Source: Ciona savignyi
Taxonomy: Eukaryota > Chordata > Ascidiacea > Phlebobranchia > Cionidae
DNA: 64,000 bases
Assembly (NCBI GenBank): GCA_000149265.1
Contig: CH001964.1
Coordinates: 573,062-637,061, forward strand
Reading direction: 5' to 3'
Below the pieces are notes generated by a model, which did not search any database, was not told where the DNA came from, and saw nothing but the letters and a program-made list of their open reading frames with translations. Positions 20,915 to 33,044 of this stretch are shown here, in pieces. Every line of letters starts with the position of its first letter. Positions within the stretch are counted from its first letter, which is position 1. The position numbers and the translations under genes are program-made.

Positions 20915-22220
20915 ATTCCTTGATTTCTTGGAAAAAACGTTAACATTTAGGCTGATTAAGCAAAATCTGCAAAAATATTATGTGCTAATTTTAAAGCTCG
21001 TCAAAACGTTAAAAACACTATTTAATTTAACTGAAAATCTTGTGTACAAATAGTAAAAAAGTGAGAAAAAGGGTAATTTGTGGTAAACATATTTATTACA
21101 TCGGTTTAATGTAATTAAATAGCCAAAATCGAAAGGATTGTTCATCCTAATTAAGCTTTTTAAGTGCATGAAAAAGAACGAAATTTTCCGTTCGATGAGT
21201 CACAATAATCCGATACTAGAGTCTATGATGTCATTATTGAATTAACCTTTTGAACTCTGAGATATTTTCTCCCACATAAAATGAATTCGCTGGGAATACA
21301 CAAATAATGACGTGTTTTAAACATACAACTGCCTGTCTAGGCGCGCCGCTGGTTTAATTTATATACAAGAAGTGGCGCGTTTATTAAGGTTGATATGTGT
21401 GGAAATGTGTTTGATAGGGACTTTTAAAATGAGTCTCAAATTTACAGGTTTTGCGTTTAAACTTTAATATTTAAAGAGTTAAAGACTGAAACATAATTAG
21501 ACGAAATAACATAAATCGTAAAACATTTGTAAACAAATTGCTACATCTTAACAAAACAATGTGAAAAAAGTGAGATATCTAAAATTACGAAAAACCAATT
21601 ATTAATAGGTTAATAGTATATTGTACATTATCTTTAAAATGCACAAGTAAATGAGCAAATGAATAATTGAAATTGACTGAACAAAGATTAAAAGAAGTTT
21701 GCAATTACCTCATTAGCTAAATAACTGTCTTCGTTGGCAAATAAAACAAATTAACGTTTCAACTTAACTTTTTAGAAAATGCAGGAAACCGGATTTTGGC
21801 CGCTACAATTTTCGGCTTTAGCGGTTACCTTAGAAATGCAGCAAGAATTTAAATTTTACAACTCTAAACTTCGGCAAAGCGAATGTTAGGTTTTAAAGGC
21901 TGTGCCTCGTTAAAAAATGTTTGGAGGTGTGTTTTTCTTATTTTAAAAAGGCTTAAACCTGTGATAAACGCGAACTACTTTCGCTCTAAGCTTAATTGTT
22001 TCCCGCGCTTCGCTCCGCGTTGATTAGGTCTACTTCAAACCTGTTCCCAACTCCTCTAACTAGTGCATTGTATCGTTCAGTGTAGCATTGTGTACATTGT
22101 CAGTTTGCTTGTGTGAATTAATCTTTATATTATATTACCTAGATTTGTAGTTAAATAAAGCATACAATGAGTAATCATTAAACGTACCATAGGTCACAAC
22201 AAAACCATTAATTACAAGAT
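20915..22220. other. Non-coding region upstream of NAV exon 1
   Basis: AT-rich, no secure coding signal. A degraded 77-bp-family piece (GCGCGTTTATTAAGGTTGAT) occurs at about 21373-21440. Otherwise no repeat or RNA gene recognised. Confidence 0.5.
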
Positions 22221-22382
22221 AATTTTATTAAAGTCCTTACCCAGGGTCCCAACATTGGGGTTTAGTGGTCAGAGAAGGGTCAAACGTGCCCCGTCCTGAA
22301 TAATTTTATTAAAGTCCTTACCCAGGGTCCCAACATTGGGGTTTAGTGGTCAGAGAAGGGTCAAACGTGCCCCGTCCTGAAT
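22221..22382. repeat. Perfect 81-bp tandem duplication
   Basis: 22221-22301 and 22302-22382 are identical. Each contains CTTACCCAGGGTCCC (acceptor-like on plus; CCTGG|GTAAGG donor-like on minus) and a GC-rich 55-bp core that is open in one frame on each strand. No divergence suggests a recent event. Confidence 0.95.
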
Positions 22383-22588
22383 ACAAACCCCGTGTTTACC
22401 CACACGGATGGGAAATTATTGTTTATTACACGACAGTCATTTTAACAATGCCCATTATTTTTTCCGGCCTGGAGATGCGTCACCGATTGTCACGTTACAA
22501 TAGACAGCACGTCATAATCGCGGATCATGGAAATCGTATACTCGATAAAGCATCGGGGACAATAGGGGCGAAAAAGATAAAAGTTTAG
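22326..22588 (+). CDS. Unidentified ORF/possible exon with a hydrophobic segment
   Basis: After the plus-strand AG ending at 22324, with two bases left over, a frame runs to TAG 22588 (about 87 codons). It includes VREGSNVPRPEYKPRVYPHG, then a hydrophobic stretch WEIIVYYTTVILTMPIIFSG and a basic tail. There is no ATG upstream in the frame, so it would need another exon. GC content is above the surroundings. I do not recognise the protein, and the minus strand also shows splice-like signals over the same bases. It may be a broken copy of a gene or chance. Confidence 0.25.
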
Positions 22589-22589
22589 A

Positions 22590-24595
22590 CCAAAACAACT
22601 AATGTCTGAAAACCCTGGCCGCCTTGGTTAAGCACGAGTGTTGATGTTATCCTATCTTTAGTATGGTACTAATGTACCTTCTTATCCGCGCCACCTTAGG
22701 CTTAATCGTGATGTTTTTTTATGTTGTAATAGCTGTTTACTTGCGTCACATTTTGATTTGTAAATACATGTTTTTTTCCATGCCTACATTTTTGGCAAAT
22801 TGCGTCAGTGTGGTATTACCTGCTTAACAGCGCCTGGTTGTTTACGCGTGACGGAGTATTGCATCATTAAGGCAGTGGTAGTACTTGTCCAAATGCGCCA
22901 ATGGTTTTTGCGTGACGGCGAATTACAGAGAAATAAAACGAATAAATAAAAACTAATACAAAATCGTTGTTTGTGTAGCGGAACGGTTAACGCAGCTGAA
23001 TCAATTACAGAAATGATATTAACACGAAGAGAGCCCTCGATCTAGTGGTCTTGGGTTCGAAACTAGATCCGGTAAATTAAACAAAAATGTAAAACATTAG
23101 CTTTAGTAAATATACGGTTGTTGGGGGAAAACATAATTTACATCTAACTATCTAATTTTCTTATAAAACTTTAATTTATATAAAAAATAAAAAAAATCAT
23201 AAAAAAATTAGCAACGATATTTTTTTGGTCTCTGGATATTCTACAAAATTTGAATTTTTCTAGGCGACATAACGTTTATAAAATATAAAAATCGCACCTT
23301 TTACATGAACTCCGTTATAAAGTACTGTTGCTGGTTGGTTTAATTAGAGATTTTGATGTTTGAAAAACGTCAAAATATCGACAAATAATAAACGTTTATA
23401 CCTCCACATTTCAGCTGTAAATTTCTAAACTAAACAAATAATAAAACTCGCAATAAATTTAGCTGTGATATACCTCCTTACTATTTAATTTGATCTTAAA
23501 ATCTAGCTTTGTTGACTTATTAGCTGTATTCTATAAAACTGATATAGTTTGGGATTAATTTGAACATTAAATCTTGCTTTGTAGAGTTATTATCTCTATT
23601 CTATAAATCTAATTGAATTTGGGGCGATAAAATATTCAATTTCTTAAGAATCTTTTTCCCATAAAAACAAAAAATATTTGAGACTTTACCAAAACGGCAT
23701 CTGTTGTTCAGAAACCCGCTCTAAAAACCAATACTGGCGAGCGGCACATTATTGGCTTATTCGGGTTTAATTTTAATCCGGTATCGATTTTTATTTATCC
23801 GTTTAAAATCGCATATCGAACTTCTGAGCTTTATAAAGCGAACGAAAAGGGAGTGTTTTCCTTTCTTACAACAAATGATATTTTTTTCGAGTAAAATCTC
23901 GAAAATGTATGTTTTTTCGATGTTAGACAACTTAGACTTATAACTAAATGAATCGCAATGAATATATATTTATCGACTATAGTCGAGATCCCTTAATTGA
24001 ATATTCACAAATAATGTCTGCTTTAAATTATCATTTCACCAAATCAAGTTATATAACAGAACGTATAACAAGATTTCCAGTATTATCAATGTGTAAGGGT
24101 AAATCCTTTATAGAGTTTAACGTTTCAAAGGTCTAGTTTTTAACCCAGAATAAATTTGTGAATAAACATACACGCAGAATTGGCTAAAACACATTCCATA
24201 ATCCTAACAAATCGCTACAAAAAGTGTATTTTTTTTAATTTTCCAACATTATTTTAAAATTGCCTTAAACCAAAACTAGAAAATACTGTGCGACGAAAAT
24301 CAACCACAAAAATTTTAAAAAGCCAAATTAAAAAAACCACGAAATGCCCAAAAACTTTTGCTGAAACGCTGCAAGCTGAATCGGTATAGAGTTGTCTGAA
24401 ATCGTTTCAAATTGAATAAATACGTCACGAATTGCATGTCAGTGAGAATTAATCCATTTACGGTCACACTTATTTAATTATTTACTAAAAGAGATACCAC
24501 CTACGTTCCTTTTCAACCGACTTTCGCTACGTAAAACGGGCTTGGTATTATTGGATTTATAACTTTTTAAAATAATACGGAAAATCGGCTTACCC
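22590..24595. other. Non-coding stretch
   Basis: AT-rich. Apart from the family B copy at 22972-23078 I see no gene. Two open frames at 23752-24136 are AT-driven and show no splice or family features. Confidence 0.5.
22972..23078 (+). mobile_element. tRNA-like SINE family B
   Basis: A-box end altered (GTAGCGGAACGGTTAACGCA), B box GGGTTCGAAACTAGATCC intact, A-rich tail. Confidence 0.75.
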
Positions 24596-24599
24596 GATA

Positions 24600-24812
24600 A
24601 AAAAACGCACCGCCTGTCCATTTGCGCCACATTTCCAAAGTTTCTACCATACACATTTCCACACAAATCAACCTTGATAAGCACACCACCTGTCCATCTG
24701 TGCCACATTTCCAAAGTCCCTACCATACACATTTCCACACAAATCAACCTTGATAAGCACACCACCTGTCCATCTGTGCCACATCTCCTAAATCCATACC
24801 ATAACATTTCCA
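24600..24812 (-). repeat. 77-bp repeat, about three tandem units
   Basis: Minus orientation: CACCTGTCCATCTGTGCCAC, ATTTCCAAAGTCCCTACCAT, ACACATTTCCACACAAATCA, ACCTTGATAAGCACACC. The long open frames over it on both strands are periodic artefacts. Confidence 0.95.
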
Positions 24813-25374
24813 CACAAAAGACAGCAAACCAAAACCAAGCCCTCACATATAAACTACAGATTACATTTATCTAAACCGAAAACGAAACAAAAATCGCCAA
24901 CTAAAGACCCAAAACATAGCCCTTTACCTTTACATGTTATAACTCAATTGAACAACTGTAAAGTGCAATAATAAAGTGGGCACCCGAAGTTCCTAAACCC
25001 TTGTAAAATATTTCGAAGGCTCTTCAAAAGTCTCGAGTAAAGGTTAATTGCTCTACTATACGTAACACGCGGTATTCACAAATCGATTATTACGTCATAG
25101 AAGGTCATTGAAGGTAAAAACAACTTGAAATTTCTCTCCCCGAATTTTATAGCATTTTTATTGTCAATAACCTAATGTTAAATTTCTGGTTGTGTTAAAA
25201 AAACGGGCTATTTTACTGGAACAGTAAATTTTATATTTATACTTGTATATAATGAATAAATATTTAAATCGCGTTGTTCATGTATATATAATTATACATG
25301 CATTAGTAAAAATATAACCAGTATACCTGCACCGTACTTCCAAGCTATTTACCAAAAGTATTTTTAAAAAAATG

Positions 25375-25765
25375 CACTTTTGTCTGTCTCTCTGTGCCAA
25401 ATTTTCAAAGTCCCTACCATACACATTTCTACACAAATCAACCTTGATAAGCACACCACCTGTCCATCTGTGCCACATTTTTAAAGTCCCTACCATACAC
25501 ATTTCTACACAAATCAACCTTGATAAGCACACCACCTGTCCATCTGTGCCACATTTTTAAAGTCCCTACCATACACATTTCTACACAAATCAACCTTGAT
25601 AAGCATACCACCTGTCCATTTGTGCCAGATTTCCAAAGTCCCTAGCAGACACATTTCCACACAAATCAACCTTGATAAGCACACCACCTGTCCATCTGTG
25701 CCACATTTCCAAACTCCCTACCATACACATTTCCACACAAATCAACTTTGATAAGCGAACTCATC
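25375..25765 (-). repeat. 77-bp repeat, five tandem units
   Basis: Same unit and orientation as 24600-24812. Units 2 and 3 are nearly identical to each other, which points to recent local amplification. Confidence 0.95.
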
Positions 25766-25867
25766 TTTACACCAAATCCTAACAAACCATTCGATAATCC
25801 AGTAAGCTTATTCACACATCGATTCAGCCTTTGATCAAAAACCTCAGCTGACTTCACCTCTGATACG

Positions 25868-25912
25868 TGTCAATCGTCTTTTGATTGACAGCTCACTTAA
25901 AAGGGGCGGGGC
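25868..25912. promoter_or_regulatory. Candidate regulatory element: inverted TGTCAATC pair plus GC box
   Basis: TGTCAATC at 25868-25875 and its exact complement GATTGACA at 25883-25890 are followed by the GC box GGGGCGGGGC at 25903-25912. TGATTGACA resembles TALE homeodomain (Meis/Pbx) sites. It is about 5 kb upstream of NAV exon 1; function is inference. Confidence 0.35.
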
Positions 25913-26240
25913 TAAAAGGTCAAAACACAACGGTGGCTTTAAATCGGTTAGTAAGTTTAAAAGGCGTGCGTCGTTCACACTTAAAATCAAAGGGCGAATT
26001 AATGTCTGATAATTTTCGACGACTGACACGTCTCTGTTCTTAATGCTTAAATTGGGTATTTGTCAACTTAGATTAGTGTGGTAAAGTATATCGACATATG
26101 TCGTTATTAAGTTTGATCTGTGTAACTTTATCACTGACTTTGAAAATACGTCACGTATGGTCAGTTGGCGCGCTTATCCAAGTTCACATTTGGTAAGGTA
26201 AAGCACTTATCCAAGTACATGAGATATAATAACAACTTAC

Positions 26241-26330
26241 CGTCTGTCGTATTCTTGAGCCTTCGATAAACCTCCTTTCAATGACGTCACAGTAACGATT
26301 GTGACGTACAACAATGCAGCAGCACAAGCA
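26241..26330 (-). other. Candidate upstream exon with strong splice donor
   Basis: On the minus strand GACAGACG|GTAAGTTG at 26241 is a near-ideal donor. Upstream lies a GC-richer stretch with GTGACGTCA (26282-26289). One frame reads FKLACAAALLYVTIVTVTS, which looks like a signal or membrane segment, but has no ATG. Joined to the NAV acceptor at 20897 every frame would stop before ATG 20861, fitting a 5' UTR exon of NAV. It could also belong to an unknown gene. Confidence 0.35.
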
Positions 26331-27779
26331 AGCTTGAAAACAAGGCAAAACTAGCAAAGTAATTTAAACATAACTAGCTAAGCTAAAAAATGCTGCAAAA
26401 TAGAGCATATTAGAAATCGTACTGTTTTCGACATTATGTACTTAATATTACGGCATTCGTGGTTATATATTACTTTTTAGACCTGGTTTTGAGCCTAAAG
26501 TAATACATCAAAAAAGGCACTAATACTATTACAAGAATTCTTTTGAAAAACACCAAATACCTATTTCAATATTTTACTTTTTCGTGTAGGAAATGGTCTG
26601 AAAATATCAATTTTTTTAGATTTTTAGAAAACGAAAGTTTTACGGCGCACATTAAGACGTTATTAAAGTTAGAAACACCGCAAAAACAGTAATAAATCAC
26701 ATTTTAGTTGCAATATTTAACCATTCTATCAGTAACGACAAAAAAATAAGTTAAAATCCTTCAGTAATTGTCTAATTCAAAAATAATCGAAAAACAAGAA
26801 ATAAACAGCTTTGTCTAAAGTTTATCTTTTAGTTAAAATCCTAAAATAATTGTTTGATTAAAAAATAATCGAAAAATCAAGAAATAAACAGCTTAATCTA
26901 CAGTTTATTTTTCTCCCTATCCCAACTTAGCAGATTCTTTTGCAGCAACTACTGAATTAGATTTCAACTTTCTCGTTCGGATGGTTTACCGGGACAGACA
27001 TCCAAACTTTATAGTCCTATAGAAATCCAATAGACCGTACATTTAGCTGTCTTGTCTAAATACAATCGCTGTGGTCTACTGTCTTTCAGGTTTTTGTTTT
27101 GGATGTAAGGTGAACTGTCTAACCGCCGTCTGGGTTAACCATTAAATGGAATATTATACTTAACTGGATAACTACACTGCGGCTGTATAAGCGAGCCATA
27201 TGTGCGGTGGATAATAGTACATTGGCAGTTGGCGCGCTTATTAAGGGTTATTTTTTCTATAATATATAGATTATCGGGACATTACGTTTAAAATGTGGAA
27301 AGGCGCATTTACAGAGGTCTGTTTTTAAAATATTGTTTAAGTGGCGCTGATACGCAGGTAGCGTTGTTGGAATAGCTCGATTGTTCAGAGATTCACTTTA
27401 TTCGAATTCATGATATTTCAATTAATTACACGCTATTGAGCGTTTGCCCAAACATAACCTTTCAAGCTTCTATTCGCCAACATTTACGCAAAATCTTAAA
27501 AACCTGGCGTGAAAATTTGCGATAGCTCGCTCTACAATGTGTCGCGCATTTTGACGAAAATGTCGTGGCGTTTGCGTGACTTTCCCAAGCACGGTGTGTG
27601 CATGACAAAGGACATGATAGGAATTTTGAGAAAGTTAATCTAAACAAGGAATAACGTTGCCATAGCACAGGCACGAAAACATTGGATCTTTTTTAAGCTG
27701 CCTTTTGCACACTTTCAGTTCGCACACATTTAAAACGAATAGCGCCGCTTCTATATACAATAACCCTCTACAATCTACA
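26331..27779. other. Non-coding stretch
   Basis: AT-rich. A degraded 77-bp-family fragment with TTGGCGCGCTTATTAAGG occurs near 27229. A minus-strand ORF at 27462-27674 has no splice signals or recognisable similarity. Nothing else supported. Confidence 0.45.
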
Positions 27780-27895
27780 CAGGATGGGATAAGATATTAA
27801 TGTTTATCCCCGTGAATGGGGAAACAAAGGGGGTTGACATACAGGCAATCATCAGATCACCTCGCGCCCACCGTCGGGTTACTGGAGCTATTGCA
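27780..27895 (-). mobile_element. SINE family A, tail third
   Basis: AAGATATTAATGTTTATCCC, AAACAAAGGGGGTTGAC and GCAATCATCAGATCACCTCG. Head missing. Confidence 0.75.
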
Positions 27896-28182
27896 ATATC
27901 AACTATTTTTGTTTTAAAAGTGACTAGAAAACACCAAAAAAAAACGACTAACAAAATTTAGGTTTTACTATAAATAAATCAACATCATGATTTGTAATTT
28001 ATTTAAACATGTCATGTGTCATTTTATTCATTTTTTGTTTAAAATATTACAACCCCGAAATCGGTTGTTCAAGTTTGTTTTTGATGTATAATTCTGTGTA
28101 CGAATTAATCGCGCTTAGCATTCTGGCCTTATATACAGTAATGGGATTAAAACTTTTAAAAACAGGTTTTCTCTTTTGTATC

Positions 28183-28273
28183 GTACTTACTAACAACAGG
28201 TTCCCTAAAAGGTCTAATGTCTGTAAAAAAGCAAGAATCGGATCGGTGATTATTCCGACGTTCCAAGAACGGG
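28183..28273. mobile_element. Truncated relative of the hAT MITE at 3741-3898
   Basis: GGTTCCCTAAAAGGTCTAATG, AAAAAGCAAGAATCGGATCG, CGTTCCAAGAACGGGTTC are shared with the interior of the element at 3741. Both terminal repeats are missing. Confidence 0.75.
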
Positions 28274-28474
28274 TTCACTGGGTATATATCTCTGAATATA
28301 TTCACTCAAATAAATGTCTAACGATTTTTACTAAAAAAATATACATTTGTTTTTAATCATTTCTAAAAACATCTCTGATTTTTTTTCTTGCTAAACGTAA
28401 ACCCTATTTCTCTTCTGAATAAACATAAACTAAAATAAACCAAAAGACTAACCAACAACCAGTTTGCATGTACA

Positions 28475-28790
28475 ATACCTTTTCGACGACTGGCCTTGGA
28501 AATAAACTTTTTCAAAAAAAAAAAAAATGTTTCAACTATTAGAATAACTAGAAAAGTCACTGCCATATAATCCGCCGTGTACCCTTTTTCGATGACTGGC
28601 TTTGGAAATAAACATTTTTCAAAGAAAAAACTTTTTCAACTATTAGAATCACTAGAAACGTCACTGTCAAAGAAAACGCCTTGTGCCCTTTTCGACGACT
28701 GGCTTTGGAAATAAACATTTTCCAAAGAAAAAACTTTACTACTCATTAGAATAACTAGAAAAGCCACTGCCGCATAATCCGCCTTGTTCA
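28475..28790 (+). repeat. Tandem repeat of about 117 bp, three units
   Basis: Each unit has TTTTCGACGACTGGC, TTGGAAATAAAC and ATTAGAATAACTAGAAA followed by CACTGCC. No coding potential. Confidence 0.85.
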
Positions 28791-28949
28791 AACGCTAACG
28801 CCTTAGACACTGATGGTCGATATCCAACCGTGTAAGGCCAGCTGTCAGTAATCGATCTCGGCGCCTATTTGTCTGGCAACACTGCTTAAAACTAGGCCGG
28901 TCAGCACTGAAAATTAAACCGTTTTTTGGATTAGGGTTGAGCACACGGT

Positions 28950-29310
28950 TGGGTAGTACAGGTGGTGCGCATATCAAGGTCGATTTTAGGGGTGTGTAAG
29001 GTAAAGATTTCGCCTAGGTTTGGCGGCCGTGTCCGCTATATTTACTAAATTATATCCTTTTTTTCAATGACGTGTTTTAACGACTGTTCGTTTTGCCATA
29101 TTTTCCTGTTCCCGTGTCGGTATTTTATTCGCTTGCCATTTTTAAATACTAGGGCAAAAAATAAATAAACTAAACTAAACTAAAGACTGTGGACATTTTA
29201 CGCATATGGAGAGGTGGTGTGCATATTGGGATATACTTGTGTGGAAATGTGTGTTGTGCGGCAAAGGTTTTTCATGTGGCGCGGTTATCAAGGTTGATTT
29301 GTGCATATAT
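28950..29310 (+). repeat. Scattered 77-bp-family pieces
   Basis: Pieces such as GGTGGTGCGCATATCAAGG (28961), GAGAGGTGGTGTGCATATTG (29209) and GTGGCGCGGTTATCAAGGTTG (29275), with unrelated AT-rich DNA between them. Confidence 0.6.
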
Positions 29311-29364
29311 TTACGGCAAGCACTCGTATATACTTTTTTGTCTGTGAATAAGGGTATATGTCAT

Positions 29365-29500
29365 GCTTAGTCCGAACGGTTAGTTTGACGGTTTAGTGCG
29401 ACGCCTTTCAGCCAAAATGTTACAGTTTCGCAACTAGTCGCTTAACCCCCTTGGTTTTCCCATTTACGGAGATAAACATGAACATCATATCCTTACCAAG
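29365..29500 (+). mobile_element. SINE family A with large internal deletion
   Basis: Head (TTAGTTTGACGGTTTAGTGC) joined to the tail (GGAGATAAACATGAACATC) with the middle missing. Confidence 0.7.
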
Positions 29501-29799
29501 GTTGATTCATGGAAAATATGGAAAATCTATGATAAGAACCTTTAAATACGATAGTATAAAATAGCCCAGGTATAGACAGATGACTAACTTATAAAATACT
29601 TGATAACCCTACAACCAACTTTGCTTACACAAAACATATGTCGAAAAGTTTAATCCACATAAACGCACACACATACCATATGCTAAAGTTGGACGCCATA
29701 TGCCATTTACAACTTAACACTTATACTTCCGTTCATAAGGCATTACTACTGCAGGACAAATTAATTAAACCAAAGTATTACTTATAGCCGATTTAAATA

Positions 29800-29995
29800 C
29801 AGATTAGTCTGGTTTGTGTGTCGCATTTTAGCTGAAGCGTTGCAGGTTCGAAAGTGGTCGCTAGCTTGTCGGTTGTGACCTTGGGCAAGGCACTAAACGG
29901 ACATTGTCTGAACCCAGTAGATTAATGGGTTCTACCAAATTGAAGGAACGAGTAAATCATACACAACACACGATAAACATTCACATCTTATCCTA
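29800..29995 (+). mobile_element. SINE family A, internally deleted
   Basis: Head and middle are good (TCGCTAGCTTGTCGGTTGTG). After ACACAACACACGATAAACAT only the extreme tail remains. Confidence 0.8.
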
Positions 29996-30121
29996 ACTAA
30001 CTAAGCCTTAATCTGCTGTTGCTATTTGGTTATCAGGGATCATTATTTGAACACAGAGTTCAACTCAGAACAGTTTAGAATGCTGATGGTGTTACATGAG
30101 TTGAATAATATAAATAGAATA

Positions 30122-30412
30122 GAATAGGAAATTCATGTTTATCCCCGTGAATGGGAAAACCAAGTTGGTTAATACACGGGCAATCGTCAAATAACCTCGC
30201 ACCCACCATCGGGTTACCGGAGCTATTGCAGTGTGTTGTGTATTATTTACACGTTTCTTCAATTTAGTAGAAGCCATTAATCCGCTGGTTTCAGGCAATG
30301 TCCGTTAAATGACTTACCCAATGACACAACCGACTAGCTAGCGACTAGTTTCGAACCTACAACCTTTCGGTTCTAAGACGTCGCAATAAACCACCAGACT
30401 AACCGGTCGGAC
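30122..30412 (-). mobile_element. SINE family A, near full length
   Basis: Minus strand from AATAGGAAATTCATGTTTAT to AACCACCAGACTAACCGGTC. A good reference copy for the family. Confidence 0.9.
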
Positions 30413-30634
30413 TAAATGATAGGAGACTAGTGTTTAAACCTGGACTGTATAAGGGTTTGCTACAGAGTTTAAACAACGTTCCACTCGGTTAGGGCAGCAA
30501 CTTAGTATTTTGCGCAGGCATAACCGACTAGCAACGTGTTGGTTTCGATGCCACCATCTTGCAGTCGGTGGTTCGAATCGCTACAACACGGCCAGCTGGA
30601 CGACATTGATAAATGGACAGATCGTGCAGAGGCA

Positions 30635-30642
<8 letters not shown>

Positions 30643-30675
<33 letters not shown>
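30643..30675. repeat. AC/TA microsatellite
   Basis: A short CACACA run followed by about 15 TA dinucleotides. Confidence 0.95.
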
Positions 30676-30678
<3 letters not shown>

Positions 30679-31409
30679 CGACTTAGAATTCTAGCGTCAG
30701 ACCTGCATACAATTTACGATTTCTGCTATGTCGTCTTTAGAGAGTATTATCTCAGCGGGAAATATGCGGGCGAAATCCAGCTTCAGGCCCCAAGACAAAT
30801 TGCAACACTCGCGTTAGACGTTTTTAAGCGGTAGTGCAGTCCTAATGTAGAAACATCAACACGATTTTCCAATTTCCTCGCTCGTTCTAAGGCTAAGACA
30901 ATTACGATAACAATCGCGACGTCTAAGCCTCCTTAATTAGCCCCCAAAATCCTAAAAATACTTCGAAATTTACCGTTTGATGCCTTTTTTTGCATTTCCA
31001 ACGAAATGAGCATTTTAAGCGTTACTTAAAGTTCGTTTTGAAGTTTTTGGTTGCCTTGTTTCTATAAAGTTAATTATGATAGTCAAAGGGCCACTGGTAG
31101 TCATTAGAACGCTCCAAGATATGATACAATCTTAAGGGTTGCACAATTTTTCTTACAATCCTGCAAACAGTTTAAAACGCACCGTTTTAGCATTATCAGA
31201 TTATCCACGCGAAATTAGATAATCCCATAACAGGGTAACGTAACACGGTAAGTGTCTGTTTAGACTGTGGCAAAAATAATTTAATCTTATCTGGTTTATC
31301 CGAAACGAAAGCCTAACTGGCTGTTTTATCTTGACAAGTGTCGTTTTCTGATCTTGACAAGTGTCGTTATTCCGATTCTTTAATCTTTTAAAAATGCCAA
31401 AAATGGACG

Positions 31410-31510
31410 GTTATGTGACCGAAAGGTTAACACCATCGATTCATATACCGTTTCTTATTTAATAAAACGGTCTTAGTCAAGTGCAACATGTCTTTGAAAC
31501 TTAGCCAGAC
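31410..31510 (+). mobile_element. tRNA-like SINE family B, eroded
   Basis: TATGTGACCGAAAGGTTAAC, CCATCGATTCATATACC, AACGGTCTTAGTCAAG. The B box is degraded to GTCTTTGAAACTTAGCC. Confidence 0.6.
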
Positions 31511-33040
31511 AAACAAATCATTAGTTACTTCCCAGGTAAAAATAAATTTAAATATTTATTCATTCGAATAAAGAAATAAAGATCACTGTACTGCAAATCC
31601 TATCTCGGAACGTGGCTTAATCTGGATTTGATTTTAACTGTTTATCTGCGATCAATCTATAACATATACATTTCCACGCAAAAAAACCTAAAGGCACACT
31701 ACCTGATGTACTATCCCAACCATTTCCAATTGTCTACCTCGTACACAACTTAACTGGCTAAATTTGCCATATGTTTGTCTTTCTGGTATGTACGACTATT
31801 GTTAACTGGACCGACAAAACCGTCTTACTGTACAAACGAATATCAATACAATATCTCACGGATTTCCCAGTGCAATTGCTAATCCGCACAACTGCTAATT
31901 CTCATCACGATTGGTTATCCTTAATCTCAGGATTACCCTAATTTAAGCATCAGTGTGCGTTAGATTAACCACTTAGCATATTATACGGGATATGGACAAC
32001 TTTGAAATATAAACATTCAAAATCATAAATAACAACAGAAGATACCGAACTTTTAATAAGAAACTATAGGAATAAAAATATGACAGAAACGTTTTTAATT
32101 TTTATTCCCTGTAATGTAAAGAAGATTATTTTTAACAAAAAACATAAAAACGACTAAACGGCAGTCGTTAGTTAGATCACACTAAAATTAACTAAGAAAC
32201 AACTACTAAATAAATGTGGAAAACTGAACGTATGCGCTAGTTGCAGCGAATTTGGAGCATTTTCCTTTGCAAGAAAATTTTCGCTTGAAATTCATGGATC
32301 GACGAACATGATTTTTAGCCCGCTTCAAATATGGCTATGCTGGGGTTTAAATATGCGAATCGTTTATTGTGGCCGGTAACCCGATACTTAAATTAGTTGT
32401 CTTCCCAAAACAGAGAGAACTTGACTCATTCTTTCAAAATCCGGATAATTAGAAAGGTAAACAATGCTTATAGCCGGCGGAGAAAGTGGGCAATTCGGGA
32501 CAAGTTTAGTAAAGTTCATTTTATTTTCATTTCCCCCCAAAAACATTTAGACAAAAAAATTCAAAAAATGTGGAAAAAAATCGTCAAAATGACAATGATA
32601 AAAGACTTATTAATTAAATAATGTGTATATAAACAAATTATTTCTTTAATATAAGTACAGACAGACGCAGCCAAATTAAATGTAAATTGGAATACTAGAG
32701 AGTGTCAACCACGTGTTTAACCACCATCATTCGTAAAACACATGTTGTATGCCATATATTCATGCTATACAGGGTCCCTAACCACATTTTGTATTTTATA
32801 CACTGAGTATGTAGTTTGTTTCTGCAAGCATAAACGCATGGGTCCCATAGTTATCAAACCAAACTTCTTCTCCATGTGTAGATAAAAAAAGAACAATCGT
32901 GTTAGATTTACGAACATTTCACCACAAATGTTTTAAATAAAAGCTTTCTTTTAAGCGTTTTTCGTGGTTTCAGGGAATTACTGGGTTTATTAGATAAGTT
33001 TCTACTGGGTTTAGTACGTACGTTTCTGTTTTTACCTATG
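31511..33040. other. Non-coding stretch
   Basis: AT-rich. A diverged 77-bp-family piece (CATTTCCACGCAAAAAAACC) lies near 31669. An ORF at 32397-32621 is AT-driven. No gene, RNA or other repeat recognised. Confidence 0.5.
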
Positions 33041-33044
33041 TGGG

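Noticed and set aside
20591-20943. Alternative minus frame and a plus ORF over NAV exon 1
   Set aside because: Only the frame starting at 20861 closes in phase with the thirteen downstream exons.
24478-24874. Long ORFs with repeating peptide on both strands
   Set aside because: They follow the 77-bp repeat unit; periodic peptides such as NLDKHTTCPSVPH are artefacts. Same for 25278-25560 and 57213-57516.
30613-30834. 73-codon plus ORF
   Set aside because: Runs through an AC/TA microsatellite; no supporting features.
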